A DNA stretch of 64,000 nt from NCBI GenBank assembly GCA_036936605.1, contig JAUPFV010000001.1:318582250-318646249 (forward strand), written 5' to 3'. Source of the DNA: Limnanthes douglasii subsp. nivea (lineage: Eukaryota; Streptophyta; Magnoliopsida; Brassicales; Limnanthaceae). Each line of letters opens with the position of its first letter. Positions within the stretch are counted from its first letter, which is position 1. Under the pieces are notes generated by a model. That model was not told the DNA's origin. It made no database searches and was given only the letters and a program-made list of their open reading frames with translations. A program made the translations under genes and the position numbers. Positions 1 through 12,049 of the stretch are shown here, in pieces.

Positions 1-902
1 AATCGAACGCCGATATTGGGAGCAGTGGTTTATCAATCTGAATATATCTCAGCTTCCAAAACCACATTCTAGCAAGGCTATTCATTCGAAAGTGGTAGAT
101 ACAGGAGGTACTTGTATAGTTGTATACACAGCGTCTATCAAGTTAGGGCTTGTTTGGTTTTCAACTTTTATAAGCTATAATAAAACGTATTTTCATGGAA
201 AGAAGAAGAATTCGGTGATTACAATATTTATGAAAAAAAGGTCAAAAGTTATATAAGCCTAGAAGCTGATATTTTAGAAACAGTTTCGGTTTTTTTTTCT
301 ATCTTATGAGCTTAAGAAGCTAGTTATTTAAACACAACCAAACAATTTTTTCGCTCATCAACCTCCTAACGTTAACGTTGATTTTTGATGAAAATCGTAT
401 ATTTTTGGTCGCCTCTAATTTTACTTATATGACTAGCAGAAGCTTCTGAGGAAAGAAATGCACGTAGGACTGCACTTGAAGCATCTATTCTAAAGGTCTT
501 ATTCCAAATCGTAACTTTTGTCAATGAAAAAAGTGATCATGTTCCATCCATATCGGAGGGTGTAATTTATTTCCCCCATGAGATTACAATTCCAAGGTCA
601 GCTTTCTTTTTTTTCCATTTGACCGATTTATAGTCAGGGATAACTTATGCGTTTATAATTCATTATGCTGCGTATTAATATATCTAACACCAATTTCTAG
701 TTATGTTTTGCTTAATCTAACATGGATTATTAATGGGTGGCTAATTCTAAAATTTGTGAAAATTTGTTCCACTTTGTAAAATTTGTGAAACTCACGGTGT
801 ATCTGCTGTCCACCCTTTTTACTCAGTTCACCAGATTCTACATTTAGAATGGACATGATTAAGCGGATGCTGCAGTCAGGTCATCCAACTATGCTCAGTT
901 AG
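1..902 (+). CDS. ATG101: ATG101, 3' exons of copy A (cut by window edge)
   Basis: Autophagy-related protein 101 is a HORMA-fold subunit of the ATG1/ATG13 kinase complex that starts autophagosome formation. Three exons are visible: 1-107 (encodes RRYWEQWFINLN and VVDTG), 440-596 (EASEERNARRTALEA, then EGVIYFPHEITIP) and 827-902 (FRMDMIKRMLQSGHPTMLS, stop TAG at 900-902). Introns are 108-439 and 597-826, all with GT and AG ends. The reading frame is open through the three exons and matches the full gene at 48817-50910 exactly. The upstream exons would lie left of the window, so it cannot be said whether this copy is complete. The same exons occur again at 24727-25581 (truncated). Confidence 0.9.
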
Positions 903-1523
903 TATATCAGCTGATCCATTGCAGTCAATGACTCAATATATCACCTTGATCCATTGCAATTCTATCATCGAATTTGTAAAATAATTGGTTCCATACTTCA
1001 TAAAGCTCGAGTATGGGACACGTAGGATTTCAGCTTTTATAATGTTTGAAACAACTTCTTTATAATGTTTGAAACAACTTCCAGTGTAAATATATTTTAA
1101 TTATGTTTATATGTGATTAAAGGTGTGTTTGGTTTATGTAATTTACAATGTTTTATGTTTCTCATTTTCGATTAACATCTAAACTGATGTTCGATTCAGA
1201 ACTTGGGTTTACACAGTTTGAAGGCAAAGAACCCCTAACCCCCGGAGTTGAAAGTGCCATTCAAATTATATTTGTATCAAAAGATTTTGGCTGTTTCTTT
1301 TTTTTTTGCATTTATGGTCACTAATGGTGATAAAGATGTGCAAAAAAAACCAACAATAGTGGTTATTGGTTTAAAAGAGCGACGGTTGTGATAAAAAATT
1401 AGATTAGTAGTTGTTTTGAAACAATTGATCAACATAGTTTCGGTGACTATGATGAAAAATGTGTAAAAAAGACTCGATTTGAGCATAAAATTGAGGAATC
1501 GGCTGAAAATTACTCTAACATGC

Positions 1524-1601
1524 TAAAATTATGATGGTGTAGAAGGATTAAAGTGAGAGTTGTAAAATTATGATGGTGTAGAAGGATTAAAGTGAGAGTT
1601 G
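1524..1601. repeat. 39-bp perfect tandem duplication (two units), copy A
   Basis: Two adjacent identical 39-bp units (1524-1562 and 1563-1601) begin taaaattatgatggtg and end gtgagagttg. The same pair is in the other copies at 26203-26280 and 51532-51609, so it predates the large duplications. Confidence 0.9.
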
Positions 1602-1839
1602 CTGATAACCCTCCAGAAATTGGAGAAATTGAATAATAGATAACCATGGAGATTTGGTACTATAAGATTTTTAACCGTATCTTTAAAGATACATACAAAT
1701 TTTAATTATTAATTATTTTTAACTCTTTAAAAACTTCTTACATTTTAAATTTTAGTTCAAATGTTTTTTAAAGTTTATATTTTTTATTTTTTTAAAAATA
1801 ACATAATAAAATTTGAGTTATTTTTTAAAAAAGCATTTT

Positions 1840-2500
1840 TTCCAATCAAATTATATGCGATTACGTAATTGCAATACAATGGTTTTTTTCAACTAAATTA
1901 GACGTGATTTTACGAGTGAAACATATTTTCTTACTCTAGACCAATATCACACCTCATTTACCTATATTTTCGCAAATGGAACACAATTTAAATTTTAATT
2001 TGGTTTTTTTTAAAAAAAAAATCTCAACACAAAAATACACATATTGTCAACTCAAAATTCACATATTTTCATAAAGTTAGTTGTTTCAGGCCCAATTTTT
2101 TCAACATAAAAATGCACATATTATCGCAAAATTAGATGTTTCGTATTCATTTTTTTCAACACAAAAATGCACATATTTTCGCAAATATAGTTTTTTCATA
2201 CCTAATTAACACTCATTTTCATAAAACAAGTTTGCATTTTGTTTTTTCACACAATCAGACTTATTTAGCAATTCCAATTTCTAAAACTATTTTCTTCTTA
2301 TTTTTGCAACATATTTCACGTATTTTCACAATCCAACTATTGCTTTTCCGTAACCAAATTACAAGTAATTCTGCACTTGGAACAAAATTGCTTTTTCATA
2401 ACCAAATTATACGTAATTTTACAATTGGAGCACATTTGTTTTTCAATACTAATTTTGTACCCCAGTTACACGTATTTTTGCACCTTAAACATAGTCTAAT
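1840..2500. repeat. Degenerate AT-rich tandem repeats of about 50-60 bp
   Basis: Motifs such as aaaaatgcacatatt, ttttcgcaaa and aaccaaattacacgtaattt recur with changes every 50-60 bp. This looks like an old minisatellite. It produces a spurious 124-codon open frame at 2136-2510 that I do not treat as a gene. Copies are at about 26519-27179 and 51848-52508. Confidence 0.6.
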
Positions 2501-3628
2501 TTTGTTTTAAAAAAACATCTTTTATAGTTTTGTTCGTCTTAAAAAAACAAAACTAATAGTAAATTTGATATTGAGAGATATCATTTGAAAGACATAACAT
2601 TTATAAAAAAAACAAGAGAGAAAAAATAGTTATGGTATTTTTCACACTACGAGGTGGTTATTTGTAAATATTCATTTATCACCATGAGGTTATCTGTACT
2701 TTATCAAACTTTGAGCATTTATTGATAAATAAATTTGATTTGGGGTTTTTATTGGTAGATTTCCCAAAATGATATAATTATTATTTTCAATATTATTACA
2801 TTTGTTACTAAAAAAATATTATTATAAAATTTAAAATTATAATTAAAAATAAAAACAAAATTAATTTGGAGTCCTTTTTCCTCCTTATTGACCAAAGGCA
2901 TCTCATATCACAATGAAAACAAATATATGATTAGTTGATAAAAAAATCATTTATAATGTTTTTATCAATTCGAATGGGATACAGTTATATTTATAATACA
3001 AATAATCTTTTAAAACGGGATGAGTGACATGTGTTAAATAATACACGTGTTAATCGTTTATTAAATTTTTATATTTGATAATAACCAATTAATCAATTTA
3101 TGTTTAGGGTATCGTAATCTTGTTGTAGACCATGTAGGCTAAATTTCTTTTATTAAGTCTTCTTCAAGGTATACCTCATCCTCATATGCATTTCGTATCG
3201 ACATACTATCTTCAAAGACCTTGTCATTTACATTGTCATACATTCTCCAAGGTATACCTCGTATATTTTCTACATCTCATATCGTTATGTCATCTACAAA
3301 GTATACATCTTCCTTCCGCGTGGTTTTTTGATAACCTTTAGCTGCTCCACAAGTGACAATATAATATGTTACTATTATGATCACTTACCTTTCGAATAAG
3401 GTATAAGTCGTCTAGCGAGATATGCTCTTATCGGGTTCCCCATAGTTCTTGAATCATATATCATGTATTTGTTTAAGGATTCTCACCATAAATTTTGATG
3501 AGGTAAGGTTCATTATTTTTTTTAAAATTTGTATACTATAGATGCGAAATGATATCATCTTGAATTCACAGTGGTTCAATTCAAATTACCACGTTTTGAT
3601 GTGACATCTTACATGCATATTTTCTAAC

Positions 3629-4349
3629 TGATAACCTAAACCGACGTTAAAAATAAACAATATGTTGATATGAAGAAAGTAATGATAAACAATATGAAAA
3701 GAATAGATAATCGGAAGGAATAACAGTGGAAAAATAATTAACTTGACATATTTTTTATTTCAAAATTTGGATCATTGACAATTTTTCTTATCTCTCTATT
3801 TATATCTCTCCTATACTTTTACATTTATATTTATCGAGTAACCGTTATCGATTCACTATATTAATCGTGCCTTTAATATCGATCACATTACTAATAAATG
3901 CAGGAGTATGTTCCTGAATAACGCACGTATCGATACACGTCTCACTTTGTGGTGACAGATAGCTTGGAATTAAAGTGTTTGGTATGTGCTTTCATCGAAT
4001 AAAATACTATCCAATTGGGCTTCAAATTTAAATTCTTGGTTTGCACCTCTATCACATAAAATGCTATAAACCCATGTTTTGAGTTTAGGTACTCGGTTAA
4101 TGCTTCCTTTGGGTAAAATGATACTCTCGTTTCATGGACTCATGTTCACTTTTGTTATTCTATGTTGGTCGTCTCGTCAATATCTCGATGCTTGTCTCTC
4201 AGAAATGGTTGCATCTTCTTATAATTGATCATCGGATAATAGTACCGTATCGTATTATATGCAAACTACTTTTAATCTTATTAGCTTCCATTGCATATTA
4301 CCTCATCATTATAAGGAATATACCCTGCCTGTGGGGTATAACCTTATCA
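3629..4349 (-). repeat. 3' LTR of element M, copy A
   Basis: On the plus strand the LTR starts TGATAACC and ends CCTTATCA, so the minus-strand LTR begins TGATAAGG. It is followed by agactcccccattgtc, the complement of a purine-rich tract. It aligns over its length with 23213 to about 23903, the other LTR. It includes three degenerate 55-60-bp direct repeats (about 3965-4130) with the core ggtaaaatgatac or ataaaatgctat. Confidence 0.8.
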
Positions 4350-4366
4350 AGACTCCCCCATTGTCT
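4350..4366 (-). other. Polypurine tract of element M, copy A
   Basis: On the minus strand gacaatgggggagtct lies directly before the LTR start TGATAAGG. This is the usual position of the primer for plus-strand DNA synthesis in LTR retrotransposons. It shows that the LTR to its left is the 3' LTR of a minus-strand element. Confidence 0.7.
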
Positions 4367-4540
4367 TTTAAGTAATAAATTTTGATTTTTTAAAACTAAT
4401 TACTTGAATAACTATCGAAGTAATTTGGACGCGGTAAATAGTGAATATGAAACATTATCGTATAAGAATATGTGATAATAATTTTATATTATTCAATGCA
4501 CCATTAGCGTGCATTGTGCTACAAGTAGGTTATGCTGTTA

Positions 4541-4730
4541 CACGTGGAGGCGATATTGTTATTAATATATCTCTTTCTTTTGAAACGTTTTGCATATGTG
4601 ATTGTGTGTCAATATCGGGTTATTTCGCTTTCTTAATAGTTTCGTAATATAATAAGGAGAATTATGTGGGTCGTAAAGGAAAGATGAATATAATGGCTCA
4701 TATCGGTTGGGAGCAATGTGCCTATAAAAG
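4541..4730 (+). promoter_or_regulatory. G-box and TATA box ahead of the M antisense ORF, copy A
   Basis: CACGTG is at 4541-4546 and ctataaaag at 4722-4730, about 176 bp apart, on the strand of the antisense ORF. The same layout precedes the related ORFs in P, T and G. Copies are at 29220-29409 and 54549-54738. The function as a promoter is inferred from the repeated arrangement. Confidence 0.5.
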
Positions 4731-5205
4731 GATGCAACTTCCTATTTTTGATGTTTTCCTACAAGTAGCTATTGTAAGATTCAAAAAATATATCTACAAC
4801 TTTATCACTCAGGCTTTGAACTCGTTGCTATCATATTAACCGGACTACCTCCTCGTTGTTCATAAACAAGTACGTAACTTATCAAATATTCTTACTGATA
4901 CTTGCAGAGTTAGTTGTTGGTTTGAATGGTTAGTTGACTGAAGCGACGAGGTTGCGAATTGAACTAATAAGGATTCAACTTTAACTCTGCTAACTCTAGT
5001 GATATCGTGGAAATGACATTTAGGATGATGTGCCCAGAATCCCTTTCTATAGCTAACTTCCTGAAAATCTAGAGAATCAATTTTAAACGAATTGTTGATA
5101 ATCTCTCTTATTTTAACCCAGAAGTTTCTCCTAAAATAGATTTATAAAAAAAGTAAAATTTGCAACACTGCCCTTCCGTTGATAAACGTGGTGAAAGGGA
5201 GATAA

Positions 5206-7691
5206 TTGTTAAACCAGGTTTTTGGTAAGTTGACCACTAGTTACAGTCAAATGTTAGAGGAAAAACATAAACTTTTTAGGCTCAAATATGGCATCCTTGA
5301 CTCGGTCGTAACTACGTGCCAGATACGGGAGGGTTTCCCCACCAGGTTAGGGAAAATGAGACCTATTTTTATACAACTGTATTGGATTGGGGGTTGCGGG
5401 CACCCCATTCACCCTCTTATTAAAGGTTTATGTAATTACATTCACATTTTGTCCTACCTAGTGGATAATGAATAGTTGGCACATGATGCTTAATGTGGCG
5501 TTGCGTTCAAGGGTGTTAAATATATTTATTAGTTTAATATACTTCTTAGCCAACGTTGAGGTTAAAAAAAGGGTAAGAACTCCTTCGATTACATATATGC
5601 ATGAGGTGGAATTAAGATGGTGACTCTATCCTTATCTCACCATAATGAGATTTTTTTTTTGTTTATGTCTCGGGGAAGTGAGAGTATCCAGTTGTTGGAG
5701 AGTATGGGTAACTTGAGAGATGGATGAAAACACGTAAGATATGATTTAACATATTCTTATTTGGGGCTTGTTGTCATACGTTTACTCATACAAACCATTT
5801 ATAAATTTTAGATTTGGATGCAGATTCATGTCATTACCAACAAATGTAGAAGAAGGTTTACGATAGGGTGATATTAATCCACTATCAACGCTATCCACTA
5901 CTGCATATTCAACGTGGTTCATGGATTTTTACTCGCTCTTTACCCAAATAAATTTTCTAGTTGGCGGACTTAAGGCCTATACCAGATTTGAAAATGGGTG
6001 AAGAGAAGGAGGTCAGATTGACTGTGACTGCGGAGGTAGCTAGCTCAGAATATATTAAGTGTCTGTTGATGAAACACATGTAAAATTATGAAAAAACAAA
6101 GATGAGGTTGAATATCCCCAAGAAGAGAGAGGGTAGGAAACCGTGGAGGGAACTTCGGGCAAAAGGGCTAAAAGGAAGCGAGTTGGCCATAATATCGATG
6201 CATAAAATAATTGGGGAAATGAGGTCCAGTCAAAAAGAAGAAAAAGAAAAAGAATTTGTGTGAAGCTGAGTCGGTTGGCAATAATGACTTATTTGGAAAT
6301 CTCGAAGTTAGCTGAGATGAGCAAAAAAAATAAAGATACATGCGTGGTTGATCCTTTGCTACCTAGAAAAGATCAAGTGGCTTGTCAAGGTGGGCCTTCA
6401 CATCTGGTTTTCATTGGAAGGTCGTATGTTGATGAAAAATGGAGGGGAGGGGGCGTGTCTGGTAGGATAAGTTTGGTTGACGAGGCTGCCACGGTAGAAG
6501 AAACTGATCCATCAGGAAGTGGAACTGTTTCTCTACCACCAAATGGAGAACAAAAAAATTTATATTCTAGAAACAGAAGGGATAAAATTGATCATTCAGT
6601 CGATATTGTTTTTTTGGATGAGAATTATGGTACAACACGGAATGTGCCCGATGTGGTTCCCTCAATGATTCAACAACCATCACTGGTAAATTACATTGAT
6701 GAGACTTCAGTTGTTGAGCTTCCCACACCTTATATGCTATTGCATCGACAACTTTGGTATTGCCCTCAATTCTTGTACTGTGACAAGATAGTAATGGCAG
6801 AGATTATTCAAAAGAGGGAGGATTAGGAATATAAGTATATACAATTTTTATTAAGTTTTTGTAACATTGTGTTGTAGTGTAAGACTAATTATTATGGAGA
6901 TTATTATGTTGTAGAACCATAAAAACCCTATGGTGCTAGCATACCGGCGGATGACTCCAACTGATATTAAAACAAGGGAGGAGTTCAAACCCGAGCAGAT
7001 AGATTTTGGTTTGGTCAAAGGTTTGAATCCTGAATTGGTGAGGTATAAACGCGCATATGCATCCTCACGACTTTAGTGTGGGAACTTAATCATAGAGAAG
7101 ACAAAATTGGATGATGTGCTAGCAACAGCCAATGCTGAGAGGGATGCACTACAGACTGAAATAGGGAGTTTATTGCACTTAAGGATACCCTAATTGAGCA
7201 TTGTTCGGTGCGAACAAAGCAAAATAATGAGCTAATTGTTCAAAATACAGTGTTGTTGATTCAAAAGGTCGTTGAAGTGGAGAAGGTGGAGATGTTATCC
7301 ACCAAGATGTGTGATGTGATGAATGGGAATACGAAGCTGAAAGTTGAGGTACGCGGACTCTGAACGGATATGGAAAAAATGAATATAGAGGTAGTTAAGA
7401 ATAATAAGGAAAAGAGGGATAAAATTAGACCATTACACATAATATGTATCTGAGGTGCGATAAAATACTACGATTCAAGTTTTAAAATAGAATCCAAATA
7501 TAAACTTGGGTGATCTTAATTTTTTTATGCCTAAGGATGAGCGTCCCGACGCTTCTAACAATGAGAAAGAAGAAGAATACAAAGATAAGGATTACGGTGG
7601 TGGAGAAGATGAAGCCATTGGAACCGAGATGAGAGAACTATTGAAGTTCAAAGAGATATACCGCCCGTTAGGTCAAGATAAAGAGGTTTGA
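5206..7691 (+). pseudogene. Antisense extra ORF of element M, copy A (broken)
   Basis: This lies between the integrase and the 3' LTR of M, antisense to gag-pol. The parts can be followed across frames. First is a fragment of the central domain at about 5340-5560 (GGCGHPIHPLIKG in one frame, then the FCPT...NSWxMMLNVALRSR pattern in the next). The intact T protein has LRFRLDPEIVRYF and LCPSQLSPNGW at this place. Then comes a Lys/Arg-rich to acidic linker (6120-6826), a coiled-coil stretch (about 7090-7400, KTKLDDVLATANAERDALQ) and an acidic tail (7506-7691, NEKEEEYKDKDYGGGEDEA). Copy A is worse than B and C. A C-to-T change at 5459 makes a stop, and a 2-bp insertion near 6230 breaks the frame of the linker. 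The start codon is not certain. The function of this protein family is unknown. Confidence 0.6.
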
Positions 7692-7942
7692 GTTGAAGGT
7701 GTACCACCTCGTATGGAGTGAAAAAATTATGTTGCTACTGTGAAGGGTTTGCTTATCCAAGGCGCTTGTTTTTGTTTATAGGAAGAAATGTATATGTACC
7801 TAAACCATTGTTATTTTGTTGAAGGCTCAGTTTTATACTTATTATTATTGAGTTGAACTCATTGTATATTCATCTCTCTATTTTATGTGAATCGTTGAGA
7901 TATATACTGATGTTGCCACTGGAGGGTGGGGGAGGTTTGGTA

Positions 7943-8050
7943 ATATATTTTTAGGCAGGAAATGAAGTTTCATAAATGAAATGACTTACATTGTGCCTCA
8001 TAAAAAAACCTCCATGCGCCACTATGAGGGAAATAGAAAGCACAATCATC
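7943..8050. other. Deletion point between antisense ORF and pol of M in copy A
   Basis: A 334-bp segment present at 32619-32952 and 57948-58281 is absent after 7942. The trinucleotide gta borders the segment on both sides, which suggests a microhomology deletion in A. Otherwise this is spacer without a gene. Confidence 0.7.
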
Positions 8051-11000
8051 TTACAAGGATTGATGATATAATTTCAAGTGGTTGAAGTTTCTTGGGTATG
8101 TCAATTGGTTGAGGTTCCTTGGGTATTTCAAGAGTTCGAACCGGTCTGTCATCAAACATTTATAATATTCTTCCCGAACTCGAGTTTGGTTGTGGTGTTC
8201 TTTGATGAGGTCAATGGTGACTCGTCGCTCGACAATATTCTCCTCTTCCGTGTAATGTTCAGTTCGATGACTTGTGATGATTATTTCAGCGGGGACAATA
8301 ACCTCCCTACCATACACTATGAAGAAAGGAGTTTCACTAGTTTTTGAACTGGGTGTCGTTTGGTATGCCCAAAGTACCTCAGCAAGCTTATCAGGTCATT
8401 TTCCCTTATCAACCTCAACTTTTTTCTTTATCCCATCGAGGATGGTTCTGTTTGTCACTTTTATTTGCTTGTTTGCTTGAGGGTAGTAAGAATTTGGGAA
8501 GTGTTGTTCTATCTCATACTTTCGATAAAAGGTTTTCATAATCTTGCCTTGAAAATGTGGCACATTATCTGCCTTTAAGATGCGTGAGATCCCAAACCGG
8601 GAAAGGATTTGGCTTTGTAAAAATTCATAGATTTTTTGAGCCCTTGTTCTATATAGTTCCTTTGCATCAATCCACTTCCTGAGATAGTTAACAACTACCA
8701 CCAAATATTACCTCTTGCATATGGCCATGGGAAGAGAGAAGACGAGGTCAATTCCTCATTTATCAAAATGACAATGCATGGGGGTGATACTCGCTAGGTA
8801 TCATGGCAGGTAACTTGTGTTGGTGCATTGTTGACATGCATAGATACCTTGTAAAATAGCCTCAGTATCGACTGCTAACTTGGGCCAGTAGAAACCTGGA
8901 AGGAGAAAATGACATATTAAGATACGGTGTCTATAGTGTTCCCCGACGATCCCCTCATACAGGTCTTTGAGGACTAAGAGGGCTTCATCTCTGCTAAAAA
9001 ATATAGCATGGGTCGCGTAACACTTTTATCTGTAAAGGACATTGTCTAGTATAACATAGTTGGTCGCTCATTTTGAGGTGCTCGGGCCTCAGATTTGCTA
9101 TCAGAGAGGACTTGGTCTCGTATGTATGATAAATACTCTTGTCGCTAGTCATCGGTGATATTTGTAGCTATAACCTCAGTCAGTATGATGTTAGCGTCTA
9201 CCGTTGGTCGTCTTGTAAGATTACGCTCGGGTGCTCAATAGTGATTCTTTCATTCGCTAAGAAATCTGTAGCTGAATTATCAAGGTGAGGATTTAACACA
9301 ACCAAATTTATGTTCCATTCTAAATACGCCCTCATAGACTCTTTTTTTTCCTTGAACAAGTCTTTTGCTCGACTTATCACTAGTTGGGAATTTAATTGTA
9401 CTCATATAATAGTTGCTTCACATATAAGGTCCAACCTCATACCTCCTAACACAACCCCGTACTCAGCCACATTGTTAATGAAGCTGAAACCAAATTTACT
9501 CAAATGCATGATTTCCTCCACGAACGGTGTTTTTAGAACGGTATCCGCACCCCTTCCAGTTAGGGTTGAGGCTCCATCAGTTTTGACCGTCCATTTCACA
9601 TGGGACTTTTCCTCATCATGTTAAGTTTCTTTCTCGTTGAGTTCGTCTCTTCCGAATTTGTAAATAAAATTGGTGATGACTTGACCCGTGATCATCGCGC
9701 AGGGCTCGTACATAATATAATATTCCCCTAACTACATTGCTCATCTCGTGAGTCTTCTTAAGATGTTTAACTTTTGTAATGAAGTTTTAAAAGGGAAAGA
9801 TGTTCATATAATAATTACATAACTATGAAAATAAGGCATCATTTTGCAGGCGACCATACCAGTCTTAAAACTAACTTTTCTAGATTCAAAATCTTGTTTC
9901 AGCATCAATGAGGCTCTTTTTAGCATAGTAGATGGGTCTTTGGAACCCTTCAAGTTCAAGTTCTCTAAATAGGACACCATTGACTGCAAAACTGGAAACC
10001 AACAAGTAAAAATAAAATGGATCACCTCGTATTAGGACGGATACGATTTTAGAGGAAACCATATATTCTTTTAATACACGAAATATATCAGCGTACTCTT
10101 TGGTCTAGTGGAATTTCCTAACCGGCTTTCAAGAAGGGGTGGTTATTAAACGAGGAAGTGGAGATTAACCGAGACAGTGCTGCGAGCCAACGCGTCAGCT
10201 GTTGTACTTCCTTGATGTTTTTTTATGACTCCATGGATAGTAACGTTGTGACTCCTTGAGGTCTGGTTCGATAACATTTTATTGACAATGTAACCCAGGA
10301 ATTTGTCACTACGCACACAAAATAAACACTTCAAGGTGTTCAACTCAATATTATACTAGCACAGGAGTTTGAATATGTTAAATAAGACTGTGATATGGAA
10401 ATCCTTTGTATTGCCTTCAACAATCATGTCGCCAATTTATACTTCCATGTTGTGACAAGGATTTTTCTAGAATATCTTATTGATGAGCCTCTAGAAGGTG
10501 GGCCCTGCATTTCACAATCCGAATAACATAACTACAAAATAGTTATGTCGCCAATTTGTGTTTGAAAAGACGTGTGCTCCTCGTCACGCGGTGCATGTGA
10601 ATCCGGTTGTATTCATAAATCATATAAGCTCGTTACATGGGGCCACATAAATTAATTTATTAATCTAAGATAAGAATTATTTGAACACGCCCGGTTAAGG
10701 TAGGTGAAGTCGACACAAATTCTTCATTGCTCATTGTTCTTCTTGATGAGGACGCGGTTGACCACCAAGTTGGATATCAGGCCTCTCTGATATACCCAAA
10801 TCTAAGTAACTTCTCCACCTCTTTAACGATGATCACCGATGTTTCGCCCGAAAAGGCTCTTCGCTTTTGACGAATTGGCCTTATATTCCTGTTAGTAGAA
10901 AGTTTTTTAAAAATAATACTCGAGCTAACCCTAGAGATGTTATCTGCGTTCTACGCAAAAACATCTAAATGTTATTATAATATGACCATCAAACTGTGCT

Positions 11001-11690
11001 TGAAAGATGGGTCGAGTTTATCCCCAATTTTAACTTCTTGTGTTTCTATCATTATGTCATCCTAGAGCTCATCACATTAATGTTTTTCATGCGGCTTGTT
11101 GACCTCAAAACTTGATTGATCTTCGTCCTCCTCTGGACGACCCTCCTCTTGACTGGTTGATTTCTATTAGATTAATATTTTAAGATATGTGGAGATTTCA
11201 TAACAGTTTATCACAATCTTCTGACTATCTCTAAAGATCCCAACAAAACTGTCGACTGGATATTTCATACATTATCGAAATATACACGGGATCGCCTTGA
11301 GTCTGTGAATATCATAAAAATGTTCTTACGGTTTATAAGCTGATACTTCAATGCAGCTATATGATTTTTCCTCACAACTCACCAACTTCCTATCTGTTGC
11401 TTTCTAAGCTGATACTCCAATCATTTTATCGTAACTGGCTTCGAATATGATATTACTCGAGCTACCATCCTCCACTATGACCCATGGGACTATGACCCCA
11501 TTTATATTCAAATTTATTATTAAAGCGTCCTCATATGTGGTAACTATGCCATGTAGGGCATCATCATTAAATACCATGTCAACCACCAGGTTTTTATAAC
11601 GATAGTATGAAAACTCATCCACCAATTGAACCTCCAAGTCCATTTTATGCCTTTGTATGGACTTTGGGTTGGTTCCCGACATAGTGTATC
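8051..11690 (-). pseudogene. Element M pol: protease, RT, RNase H, integrase (copy A)
   Basis: On the minus strand from right to left these can be seen: protease at 11682-11404 (YEDALIINLNI, then VEDGSSSNIIF); RT at about 10900-10140, with LFGLxNAGPTF, IGDMIVEG in place of the YxDD box, and FLGYIVNK; RNase H at about 9625-9198 (WTVKTDGAS, INNVAEYGVVLGGMRL); the integrase zinc region at about 8900-8720 (CQQCTN); integrase core at 8704-8396 (VVNYLRKWIDA, ADNVPHFQGK, PQANKQIKVTNR); and C-terminal part at 8317-8051 (MYGREVIVPAEI). Many stops and frameshifts are present. The catalytic YxDD is lost, and the expected integrase glutamate is lysine (QIKVTNR). The 5' half of pol and gag are separated from each other by element P. 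Confidence 0.85.
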
Positions 11691-12049
11691 CTCTAAATAT
11701 AGTGTATAGCCATTATATTTCCTCTAGAAATGGTGTACAATCCTCTATGCTCTTATCATAATGTTGCTCGACCTTCTTGCACTTGACGAATTGGATGAGC
11801 TATCTAATATCGATTAGTTTTAGGATTTTCCCATAATTTCCAACAGTCGTCGATTGATTGATCATGGTCGTTGTGTATGCACGGAAGTATCTGCGTGATC
11901 TCTCATAGCAAGCGGCGGCAAGCATGCTTCTTGGAGGCTGGTACTTCTTCCTTGCTTTGGTTTTTCTAAATGATTGTTATGTTCTCAGTCAATGGAGTGA
12001 ACTTCCATGTCGGATTATCGTAATACAAAGGCCTCGACCTATTTGTTGG

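Larger units (their letters stand above)
903..3628. other. AT-rich DNA downstream of ATG101, copy A; no gene seen
   Basis: I find no convincing gene here. Open frames of 60-124 codons on both strands are low-complexity and do not resemble a protein. The segment holds a duplicated 20-odd-bp motif (ataatgtttgaaacaactt at about 1040 and 1062), a 39-bp tandem duplication, and degenerate tandem repeats from about 1840 to 2500. It is identical by eye in the three copies up to 3358. The left LTR of element M starts at its right border. Confidence 0.7.
48..10315 (+). repeat. Copy A of the large direct repeat
   Basis: This segment recurs at 24727-35325 and at 50056-60654. It contains ATG101 3' exons, downstream AT-rich DNA, and the LTR, antisense ORF, integrase, RNase H and part of the RT of element M. 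The copy B offset is 24,679 bp at the left end. It shifts by small indels and by a 334-bp segment that A lacks after 7942. A differs from B and C at roughly one site per 150-200 bp between 3359 and 10315, but I saw no difference before 3359. Confidence 0.93.

Noticed and set aside
1277..1486. 69-codon minus-strand frame in all three copies
   Set aside because: It is repeated only because the segment is duplicated. It is low complexity and has no similarity or start context.
2136..2510. 124-codon open frame, repeated at 26815 and 52144
   Set aside because: It lies wholly in degenerate AT-rich tandem repeats. Composition is Phe/His/Asn-rich, with no family signature.
4134..4647. Plus-strand frames of 83 and 68 codons in the M LTR and next to it
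   Set aside because: They fall in the LTR and in the presumed promoter of the antisense ORF, with no protein-like pattern.
8078..8578. Several overlapping plus-strand frames opposite the M integrase
   Set aside because: They are shadows of the integrase coding strand, whose motifs are recognised on the minus strand.
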